The notes under the pieces: generated by a model
Told to the model about the DNA's origin: nothing
Database searches by the model: none
Seen by the model: only the letters and a program-made list of their open reading frames with translations
Position numbers and translations under genes: made by a program
NCBI GenBank assembly: GCA_963513935.1
Contig: OY740773.1
Span: forward strand, 96,581,291-96,645,290
Source: Aphrophora alni
Lineage: Eukaryota > Arthropoda > Insecta > Hemiptera > Aphrophoridae
DNA: 64,000 nucleotides
Reading direction: 5' to 3'
Part shown: piece after piece, positions 50,864-60,065 of the stretch
How positions within the stretch are numbered: position 1 is the first letter of the stretch
How the letters are laid out: each line of letters begins with the position of its first letter

Positions 50864-52324
50864 CGCTTCTTTTCCATAGTTTAAAAATGTATAATTTTAA
50901 TACTTTAAAAATGGGATTAATTTTTAATAAAAAAATGCATTGTAGAATTGAAAAATGAACCGTGAAAACCGCTTTTGAAGAAAATATTTATATATTCAAA
51001 CAAGACTTCTATAGTGACATGAACATGTCCTTGGAGTCCATCGTATGTAAATAAAATATATCTTTTCATGGTATCGGTCTAGGTTTACTTTATATTTGAC
51101 AATTATCCAGGAACCTTAATATTTTTTAATTTTGCATTTAGTAGGCCTACACAGTTTTAGGTCATTAATATTCACATTTCTCAAACACATATGAACGAAA
51201 TTGGTGTAGTTGATTTTGAGAAATTACTTATTTTATAACAGCCCCAAGACGGATTTGGTTTTTTTAACAATAACTTATTGACCAACTTTTTTGGAGAGAT
51301 GGCGACCAATACTGGGAGGGGGGGTTCTATTATGGTTACTCTTTTTAGTTTTATATATTGTATGTATAATAAAACAGTGCTATATAAAGATTACTCTTGT
51401 ACAAAGTTTCATCAAAATGTTAAATCTGATTTTGAGAAAATTATAATTTTAACATATTTTGTAAATATTTGTACATAATTTGTTACAAAATCTATCGTAT
51501 TTTTTATGAGATTGTAAAAAACAGGTATTAAAATAATCATCGTAAAAGCTAAAGTTAACTAATAAATATTCATTTTTATATTATTACCCACCGTTAGATA
51601 AATATCAAAGAAATAATTGGGTTTAACAAATATAAAAAAGTACTTTTTAATGTAATTTTAGTTTTCACAGCCTGGTGTATGATGACTACTTCTGTCCTCT
51701 CATCTACTGCCTAAACCTTTCACTGACATCAAATTATCCTACAAATAAAACGCAACACTCAAGTATCATGTACTCACTTCTAAAACAAAGTTATATTTCG
51801 AATTCCTTGTTTATTTGTATAATTATGCATTATTCTGCTATACATTTTCATCTGAATTAATTGTAAATATTGTAAAATGAAAAATGAAAATTTTAAAATC
51901 AGAATAAATAATATATTTCTTAACAATAAAAAACCATTACCTTGTAAATACAAGAACTGTATCCTGTCACTGAATATTAGTACTTCTTGAATCATCGTTA
52001 TTTTAAATCATAAAATTATTTTAATAATTGCAATAATTTTAATTTTATTATGAATTGGCTATAATACGAAAATTCCAATCAAAAACAATAGTTCAACAAG
52101 TAAAGCAAGCCACCAACAGCATACTTTTGTTTTTTATTGTTAATTGGTAATCATAATAAGATTACGTCTCAACCAAAATAAATAAGTTTTTTTTTTTTTT
52201 TTAATTTAAGAAGGCATTTTGTCCGAGATATTCATCTCAAATACAAATTTATTAAGGGGTTTGTGTTATTTTTTAATAATTTAACCTTAAACAATAGCAT
52301 GCATGGGATATTTTAGTAAGGTTT

Positions 52325-52609
52325 TCACAAGTTGCCTGCACTCTCAAAGCACATCAAGTATTTCCCTAGAGTACATTGTAGAGTCAGACTTGAGATGTTC
52401 TTTTTCTGGACAAAACTCAGAAAAACTATTATTGTGTCATTGGGTGGAAATTTAGCTGTCCTAGTATGCAGCACTGGGGTAGTTTGTTTTAATTTATTAA
52501 ATTTGTAAATAAATAGTTTATAAGAATCACTAGAGCACTGTGGTTTTGTGGCTTTGTGGTGTGGTTTTGGGGTATTATTTTTAGGACATTTAAAAGATTT
52601 AAAGAACAT
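52325..52609 (-). other. Small ORF, 94 codons, unidentified (left-arm copy)
   Basis: Starts MFFKSFKCPKNNTPKPHHK and ends in CFESAGNL. It differs from the right-arm copy at four residues (Ala/Thr, Phe/Ser, Leu/Trp, Glu/Asp). Four of four differences being amino-acid changing gives no sign of purifying selection. It has a Cys/His-bearing basic start but no zinc-finger spacing I recognise. It may be part of a dead element or chance. Confidence 0.25.
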
Positions 52610-52616
52610 ATTTCCT

Positions 52617-52802
52617 TTATCTAGAAATTATATGAATACCACTTAAAAAAAGAAGCTCATTGGCTGTATCACGGTACGTGCCCAGCCTGATCATACAATC
52701 AGATAATCTAAATGTAATTGTGTAATGACGTAGGTTTGGCTTCTTAGATGGGTATATATTAAAAGTCTCCATTCTATTTGCTCGTGAAAATATATCGTCC
52801 AC
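52617..52802 (-). other. Small ORF, 61 codons, unidentified (left-arm copy)
   Basis: Starts MDDIFSRANRMETFNIYPSK. Identical in protein to the right-arm copy; flanking non-coding bases are equally conserved, so identity reflects the recent duplication and not function. It lies 7 bp before the 94-codon ORF in a different frame. Confidence 0.25.
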
Positions 52803-53654
52803 GGTGGGTTTCTAATTTCTACATGTGAAGGAGCCTACACAAATCCAATTGAAATGGCGACTATTTTAAACAATTTTGTTCATATTTTGTATGTTGTTCA
52901 ACTTGTGTACAGTAAATTACTTAAAATCTACAAACATTTAAATATTGAAAAAAACGATTCCACAAAATATGGAAGACAAAATTCTATCGCAAGAATGGGA
53001 ATAAATTGTGTCATTGGTATATAGTTAAGGAAGTAACCTAATGTTATGTTTACAATATGATAGCATGTTTTTCTCAAACAAAAAACAATACTAACCTTTG
53101 TTTTACTAATGAAACTCGTAGTTACTTTAATTCATTTTAGACCTGGGTAATTAGATCTTAATCGAATATCCCAAATTAAATCTTGAAATATTCCCAAGTG
53201 GTATTCCGACTAAACCTGACCGCGCATACTAATTTGTTATTTGAGGACGACCGTAGTCTTTATTTCCCTAGCTACTACACTCATTTTGTGTCATTATAAT
53301 GGAGATTGGAAGTCTATGCATCTACCTTATTTTTGTTATTTTGTCTTATAAATAGATATTTTAATTCCATCAAGTATTGTAAAAAAAGATACGGAGACAC
53401 GTGTAGGGTTAGTTAAGATGTGTGATAGGACTTTAATGATATTTTCAAACTAATGTGATTTTATTTTATTTATTATTTTCTTGTTTGGAATACAAAAACA
53501 GCAAGACTGCAGTAAACAAAATAATTGCCATTCAATATGTCATACAAAGAGAGAAGTTCTCACGATACAGCAAATTAAAAATAACACACATTACACAGAT
53601 ACTGAAATAAGGAACAAAACAACAACAGTACGCTTATATCTCAAAATATAGTCT

Positions 53655-53835
53655 ACTGGTTCAGGTATTCTTCCACCAAGTAAAATGACCGTTTAGTGAG
53701 AGGTAATTTTTAAGTTCTTCTTAAATTTACTGTAATAATTAATTTCTTTCAAATACTGAAACAGTCTATCGTACAACTTCAAACCAGAGTAGGGAAAAGG
53801 AAAATAGTCGTATTTATGTAAAATAAAGGCGAAAA
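53655..53835 (-). pseudogene. LINE RT C-terminal remnant (left-arm copy)
   Basis: Mirror of the right-arm remnant. Minus-strand frames give FPFPYSGLKLYDRLSQYLK, then EINYYSKFKKNLK and, after a one-base shift, TKRSFYLVVEYLNQ-stop. The YSGLKLYNxLP...FKxxLKxxL...FYS-x-EYL pattern closes the protein of several non-LTR retrotransposon clades. Confidence 0.65.
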
Positions 53836-54384
53836 GAGCAAGTTTAACGTACAACTTAATTAATGCTGTTTGTTTGGTCCTGCGTTATTTTATTGAAACT
53901 TATACATTTAGTTGTGTTAAGTACGCTATAAACTCTATGGTAATTATTGACATACAGTAATATAATATCTATGATAGCAGGAAGACAGGTACTGAGTAAT
54001 CTTAGATGAGTCTTATATAACTCTCTATTCAATACTGTTTTTTTTTGTAATGAAATGAGTTTGAGTGATTTGGTAGTCTGCTGGTGATGCGATAGCTGTA
54101 CCCAAACACGTAATATTTAAAGGGGGGGGGAGAGGTCACGTGACGTATTTAGTTAAGACAATATATTCTAACAAAAAAATAACAAAATTTAAATACACAA
54201 ATGAATACTAATGTCCAATTTAACCACATTAATAAGAAGACAGAGAGACGTGTCTCGTTTTATAAATGTTGAGATAAAGAAGACTTAAAATATTTAAAAT
54301 AATAATTTAATACTAAGACAATTCTTTTTCTTGTGTAAGCATGTAGCTAGTCAATTTATTTTATATCTTTTAACTGTTTAACAC

Positions 54385-54590
54385 CCTCCCAGATTCACTA
54401 TAGTGAGCACAATACTGAGGAACCTTGCTGGGTTTTATTGATATCAGTCTCTTCCTTTTATCCTCCTATCTGATTTTCTTAACCAACACTTTTTCTCTTC
54501 TGACGCTGAAACCATTAAAGTATTTGAGGACAATGCATCTTTATTTTATATGTTCTTTCCTTAACTTTTTTTGTTACATATGAAGTATAG
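54385..54590 (-). repeat. Repeat family R, minus copy in left arm
   Basis: Plus strand: GATTTTCTTAACCAACACTT, TTCTCTTCTGACGCTGAAAC, TTTATTTTATATGTTCTTTC. These are inverted R landmarks; the R 5' end is missing because the arm ends here. Confidence 0.6.
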
Positions 54591-55069
54591 GTTCATTATA
54601 CAATTATTGTGTACATTGTGGCTATTAAATGTAATATTCCAACTACTAACAATCTATTTTGTATTGCTAATGTGTATTTTACTTTGACATCTTTTCTACT
54701 TTAATTAAACAGATTTTTTTTTGTGAATTTATAAACAGGAAGTACTTAGTATACGTTTAAATTGTCTGCCTGAAACCAAGAGCGTAACATGTAAAACTGA
54801 CAATTCATTTTAACTCTAATTGTAAAACAGTTTGACGGGTGTTTTTTTTGGAATTGTCAATTTTGTTTTTATTTGATCCGCATACATTGATCAGAACAAC
54901 AATTCTCTGTTTTCCACTTCATCAAATACGTTTTATGCAGAACGTGTTGTTGCAATAAACAAAGAAATTCGATACTCTGAATAATATTATGTTTTCCTCG
55001 ATAAAAAGAATGTGCATAATAAATTAACGTCCTTTGATACCAGGCTACACGCTTTTTAAGTTGTGTTAT

Positions 55070-55112
55070 TTAGAAACGAAAATCCTCTCAGTCATCATGG
55101 TCTTATAAAACA
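55070..55112 (+). repeat. Repeat family R, 5' fragment in spacer
   Basis: GAAACGAAAATCCTCTCAGT followed by CATCATGGTCTTATAAAA matches the R 5' end (compare 34.49 and 43.23 kb). The rest of this R copy may be what lies in the right arm from 55835, separated by a D insertion. Confidence 0.55.
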
Positions 55113-55269
55113 AATTGATGGAAGCCATCATGGTGGTTAAACAGCCCTATCATACAATATAATAAAAGGAGATGCTCTAAATATAATGTCAAAAGTTGTT
55201 TTCTTACACCTTGTTGCAAATATTTAATTATATAGGTACATCAAGGGAGTAAATTAAGAAGGGTAAGCT

Positions 55270-55790
55270 TGTTTAAAACCGTTGTTACACGGGTTTTCTG
55301 AACATCATAATTGTGCATATCATTATATTCTTGACAAAGGCTATGCCCTAACTCACTTCTCTTGTATCAGTGTTTTTGGCCCTAGGGGACCTCAAAGCAG
55401 TACATATAAAAAGAAGCCTCCACTTGGTACACAAGTGTCGGTGACGCAGCCTTCCACTACAGGCACATCACCAGGGTTCGAATTACATTTTTGGCAATAA
55501 CTTTATTAATTGTCAACGTGGAAACGTGGGGTTGGTCCCACTACATGAAGAATTGACATCTGGACATTAGTATCTAATTGAATAACACATGAGACACGAG
55601 CATTGTTTAAAATCTGCTATATTTTGTCATTTTCTGTTCGAGTTTTCTGAATATTATCGTGTTTTATTACACTCTATATAAATGTCCCCTGTACTCAACT
55701 CATTTTTATGTATCTATATTTATTTTTGTGGCCGCTATCGTCTTTCTATACGGACAACAACGACGGACGGACGGTAGAAAATCACTTTTT
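55270..55790 (+). repeat. Dispersed repeat family D, copy 5 (in spacer)
   Basis: Core CGTTGTTACACGGGTTTTCT, GAACATCATAATTGTGCATA, TATTCTTGACAAAGGCTA; about 330 bp on TTTAAAATCTGCTATATTTT; at the end GTGGCCGCTATCG and CAACGACGGACGGACGGTAG. It is the longest copy and the best guide to the family's extent (about 500 bp). Confidence 0.6.
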
Positions 55791-55834
55791 CTGTTTCCTG
55801 ATGACATGAACCTATACTTCATATATAACAAAAA

Positions 55835-55992
55835 AAGTTAAAGAAAGAACATATAAAATAAAGATGCATTGTCCTCAAATACTTTAATGGTTTCAGCGTC
55901 AGAAGAGAAAAAGTGTTGGTTAAGAAAATCAGATAGGAGGATAAAAGGAAGAGACTGATATCAATAAAACCCAGCAAGGTTCCTCAGTATTG
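55835..55992 (+). repeat. Repeat family R, plus copy in right arm
   Basis: AAAGAAAGAACATATAAAAT, GGTTTCAGCGTCAGAAGAGA, GTTGGTTAAGAAAATCAGAT. Partner of the left-arm copy. Confidence 0.6.
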
Positions 55993-56567
55993 TGCTCACT
56001 ATAGTGAATCTGGGAGGGTGTTAAACAGTTAAAAGATATAAAATAAATTGACTAGCTACATGCTTACACAAGAAAAAGAATTGTCTTAGTATTAAATTAT
56101 TATTTTAAATATTTTAAGTCTTCCTTATCTCAACATTTATAAAACGAGACACGTCTCTCTGTCTTATTATTAATATGGTTAAATCGGACATTAGTATTCA
56201 TTTGTGTATTTAAATTTTGTTATTTTTTTGTTAGAATATATTGTCTTAACTAAATACGTCACGTGACCTCTTCCCTCCCCCCTTTAAATATTACGTGTTT
56301 GGGTACAGCTATCGCATCACCAGCTGACTACCAAATCACTCAAACTCATTTCATTACAAAAAAAAGTATTGAATAGAGAGTTATATAAGACTCATCTAAG
56401 ATTACTCAGTACCTGTCTTCCTGCTATCATAGATATTATATTACTGTATGTCAATAATTACCATAGAGTTTATAGCGTACTTAACACAACTAAATGTATA
56501 AGTTTCAATAAAATAACGTAGGACCAAACAAACAGCATTAATTAAGTTGTACGTTAAACTTGCTCTT

Positions 56568-56748
56568 TTCGCCTTTATTTTACATCAATACGACAATTTT
56601 CCTTTTCCCTACTCTGGTTTGAAGTTGTACGATAGACTGTCTCAGTATTTGAAAGAAATTAATTATTACAGTAAATTTAAGAAGAACTTAAAAATTACCT
56701 CTCACTAAACGGTCATTTTACTTGGTGGTAGAATACCTGAACCAGTAG
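56568..56748 (+). pseudogene. LINE RT C-terminal remnant (right-arm copy)
   Basis: Plus strand gives DNFPFPYSGLKLYDRLSQYL, KEINYYSKFKKNLK and, shifted by one base, LTKRSFYLVVEYLNQ-stop (TAG at 56746-56748). This is the terminal block of a non-LTR retrotransposon ORF2 of a lineage other than the Jockey-like copies at 1.3 and 31.5 kb. Upstream, an LLSTCLPAIIDIILLYVNNY stretch (about 56398-56460) may be more of the same protein but is not diagnostic. The minus-strand ORF at 56713-56922 overlaps it and is not supported. Confidence 0.65.
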
Positions 56749-57601
56749 ACTATATATTTTGAGATGTAAGCGTACTGTTGTTGTTTTGTTCCTTATTTCA
56801 GTATCTGTGTAATGTGTGTTATTTTTAATTTGCTGTATCGTGAGAACTTCTCTCTTTGTATGACATATTGAATGGCAATTATTTTGTTTACTGCAGTCTT
56901 GCTGTTTTTGTATTCCAAACAAGAAAATAATAAATAAAATAAAATCACATTAGTTTGAAAATATCATTAAAGTCCTATCACACATCTTAACTAACCCTAC
57001 ACGTGTCTCCGTATCTTTTTTTACAATACTTGATGGAATTAAAATATCTATTTATAAGACAAAATAACAAAAATAAGGTAGATGCATAGACTTCCAATCT
57101 CCATTATAATGACACAAAATGAGTGTAGTAGCTAGGGAAATAAAGACTACGGTCGTCCTCAAATAACAAATTAGTATGCGCGGTCAGGTTTAGTCAGATA
57201 TACCACTTGGGAATATTTCAAGATTTAATTTGGGATATACAAATAAGATCTAATTACCCAGGTCTAAAATTAATTAAAGTAACTACGAGTTTCATTAGTA
57301 AAACAAAGGTTAGTATTGTTTTTTGTTTGAGAAAAACATGCTATCATATTGTAAACATAACATTAGGTTACTTCCTTAACTATATACCAATGACACAATT
57401 TATTCCCATTCTTGCGATAGAATTTTGTCTTCCATATTTTGTGGAATCGTTTTTTTCAATATTTAAATGTTTGTAGATTTTAAGTAATTTACTGTACACA
57501 AGTTGAACAACATACAAAATATGAACAAAATTGTTTAAAATAGTCGCCATTTCAATTGGATTTGTGTAGGCTCCTTCACATGTAGAAATTAGAAACCCAC
57601 C

Positions 57602-57787
57602 GTGGACGATATATTTTCACGAGCAAATAGAATGGAGACTTTTAATATATACCCATCTAAGAAGCCAAACCTACGTCATTACACAATTACATTTAGATTA
57701 TCTGATTGTATGATCAGGCTGGGCACGTACCGTGATACAGCCAATGAGCTTCTTTTTTTAAGTGGTATTCATATAATTTCTAGATAA
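57602..57787 (+). other. Small ORF, 61 codons, unidentified (right-arm copy)
   Basis: See left-arm partner. It lies about 0.85 kb downstream of the RT remnant on the same strand, so it could belong to an element's 3' region, but no motif is recognised. Confidence 0.25.
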
Positions 57788-57794
57788 AGGAAAT

Positions 57795-58079
57795 ATGTTC
57801 TTTAAATCTTTTAAATGTCCTAAAAATAATACCCCAAAACCACACCACAAAGCCACAAAACCACAGTGCTCTAGTGATTCTTATAAACTATTTATTTACA
57901 AATTTAATAAATTAAAACAAACTACCCCAGTGCTGCATACTAGGACAACTAAATTTCCACCCAATGACACAATTATAGTTTTTCTGAGTTCTGTCCAGAA
58001 AAAGAACATCTCAAGTCTAACTCTACAATGTACTCTAGGGAAATACTGGATGTGCTTTGATAGTGCAGGCAACCTGTGA
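57795..58079 (+). other. Small ORF, 94 codons, unidentified (right-arm copy)
   Basis: Partner of 52325-52609, ending CFDSAGNL. No recognised domain. Confidence 0.25.
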
Positions 58080-59507
58080 AAACCTTACTAAAATATCCCA
58101 TGCATTAATGATAAATAATTAAAAATAACACAAACCACCTAATAAATTTGTATTTGAGATGAATATCTCGGACAAAATGCTTTCTTAAATTAAAAAAATA
58201 AATAAATAAAATAAAATAAAATAAAAACTTATTTATTTTGGTTGAGACGTAATCTTATTAGGATTACAAATTAACAATAAAAAACAAAAGTATGTTGTTG
58301 GTGGCTTGCTTTACTTGTTGAACTATTGTTTTTGATTGGAATTTTAGTATTATAGCCTATTCATAATAAAATTAAAATTATTGCAATTTTAAAAATAATT
58401 TTATGATTTCAAATAACGATGATTCAAGAAGTACTAATATTCAGTAACAGGATACTGATCTTGTACTTACAAGTTAATGGTTTTTTATTGTTAAGAAATA
58501 TATTATTTATTCCGATTTTAAAATTTTCATTTTTCATTTTACAATATTTAGAATTAGTTCACATGAAAATGTATAGCAGAATAATGCATAATTATACAAA
58601 TAAACAAGGAATTCGAAATATAACTTTGTTTTAGAAGTGAGTACATGATATTCGAGTGTTGCGTTTTATTTGTAGGATAATTTGATATGTCAGTGAAAGG
58701 TTTAGGCAGTAGATGAGGGTACAGAAGTAGTCATCACACACTAGGCTGTGAAAACTAAACTTACATTAAAAAGTACTTTTTTATATTTGTTAAACCCAAA
58801 TATTTCTTTGATATTTATCTAACGGCGGGTAATAATATAAAAATGAATGTTTATTAGTTAACTTTAGCTTTTACGATGATTATTTTAATACCTGTTTTTT
58901 ACAATCTCATAAAAAATACGATAGATTTTGTAACAAAAATGTACAAATATTTACAAAATATGTTAAAATTATAATTTTCTCAAAATCAGATTTAAAATTT
59001 TGATGAAACTTTGTACAAGAGTAATAATTTTTATATAGCACTAGTATATAGTACATAAATCCTAGGAGAATCCTGTCAATATCTTTATAAGATAATAGTT
59101 TTATTATACATACAATATATAAAACTAAAAAGATTAACCATAATAGAACCCCCCCTCCCAGTATTGGTCGCCATCTCTCCAAAAAAGTTGGTCAATAAGT
59201 TATTGTTAAAAAAACCAAATCCGCTGTTATGAAATATGTAATTTCTCAAAATCAACTACACCAATTTCGTTCATATGTTTGAGAAATGTGAATATTAATG
59301 ACCTAAAACTGTGTACTAAATGCAAAATTAAAAAATATTAAGGTTCCTGGATAAATGTCAAATATCAAGTAAACCTAGACCGACACCATGAAAAGCTATA
59401 TTTTATTTAAATATGATGGACTCTAAGGACATGTTCATGTCACTATAGAAGTCTTGTTTGAATATATAAATATTTTCTTCAAACGCTGTTTTCACGGTTC
59501 ATTTTTC

Positions 59508-59945
59508 ACTTTTTTACTAACAAATACCGAACTGAAATTAATGCTGATGATTAGTTTATGTCAATATGTATTCGTTTTTTAGAAAAGATGAGTTTGTACA
59601 ATATTTTTCCTTCATTTAATAAATTTGTTTTTGTACGACTGTTTCGTTCTATTTAATACTTCCAAGTGTTTGCTTTATTTCTTTCCGAAGCCCCCGTGTC
59701 TACACCTTGGAACAGTGCCCATTATGTCTCGTAAGGACCATTCTATTTGTAATTGGGAGCATGTGCTTTATTCCTAACCGAGGCACCCACATTTATGTTT
59801 CGTAACTATATAGTACTATTTTAAAGTAGCCACCATTTTTCAACAGATGTCACAATCAAAATACTTTGTTCGTATATTGTTCTGCCTAGTTGCATAATAT
59901 TCCTAAAAATCATGACAATTGTTAGACCCGTTTAACTGTAATTAA
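59508..59945. other. Non-coding DNA outside right arm
   Basis: Nothing recognised; AGTAGCCACCATTTTT near 59826 is reminiscent of the D family's GGCCGCCAT block. Confidence 0.4.
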
Positions 59946-59949
59946 GCTT

Positions 59950-60065
59950 GACTTAGTTATAGTTTAGTTATTGTAGCTCATGTATAACTGAGGATAGCGA
60001 CTTTGTCGTTGAAACGCCTTTAATTAAGTAAACCTAATTTTTGTGAGATTTTGTGTTCGAGTTTT
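59950..60065 (+). repeat. Short dispersed motif M (hammerhead-like), copy 3
   Basis: AGTTATTGTAGCTCATGTAT, AACTGAGGATAGCGACTTTG, TCGTTGAAACGCCTTTAATT. Here a 6-bp stem can form between AGCGAC and GTCGTT with a TTT loop, placed between CTGAGGA and GAAACG exactly where helix II of a hammerhead would be. One core base differs (G for U in CUGAUGA). Confidence 0.55.

Larger units (their letters stand above)
48956..50950. other. AT-rich DNA with AT microsatellites
   Basis: No gene recognised. Two (TA)n tracts lie near the right end and separate this stretch from the inverted duplication. Confidence 0.45.
50951..54596 (+). repeat. Left arm of a large inverted duplication
   Basis: The arm opens at AAAAATGAACCGTGAAAAC and closes at GAAGTATAGGTTCAT, and each end has its reverse complement at the far and near ends of the right arm. 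Coordinates pair as x + y of about 110403 through the inner two-thirds. Identity is very high: the stretch around 52617-52850 appears identical to its partner, while two ORF-bearing stretches differ at about four bases in 285. Contents on this strand: an antisense RT remnant (53655-53835), two antisense small ORFs, an R copy at 54385-54580 and a poly-G run near 54121. Confidence 0.95.
54597..55805. other. Central spacer of the inverted duplication (1.2 kb)
   Basis: Single-copy relative to the arms. Mostly AT-rich, containing an R 5' fragment and a D copy. No transposase or other coding sequence is visible, so the spacer does not encode a mobility gene. A 72-codon ORF (55282-55500) falls in the D copy. 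Confidence 0.8.
55806..59507 (-). repeat. Right arm of a large inverted duplication
   Basis: Inverted partner of the left arm. It is about 56 bp longer overall, mostly because of an insertion of about 54 bp near 59040-59095 (between GTACAAGAGTAATAATTTTT and AATAGTTTTATTATAC) that the left arm lacks near 51370-51395, and smaller A/T-run differences (for example 58190-58228, AAAT/AAAAT repeats versus a T run near 52187). The outer half is more indel-rich than the inner half. Confidence 0.95.

Noticed and set aside
52325..52802. Two-gene cassette conserved in both palindrome arms
   Set aside because: The non-coding bases around the ORFs are conserved equally, so conservation reflects recent duplication and not selection.
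56713..56922. 69-codon minus-strand ORF in the right arm
   Set aside because: It overlaps the RT C-terminus remnant on the opposite strand and its frame is interrupted in the left-arm partner.
50951..59507. Terminal inverted repeats of a giant DNA transposon such as a Polinton/Maverick
   Set aside because: The spacer has no polymerase, integrase or capsid coding sequence and the arms contain older repeats, so a duplication is more likely.
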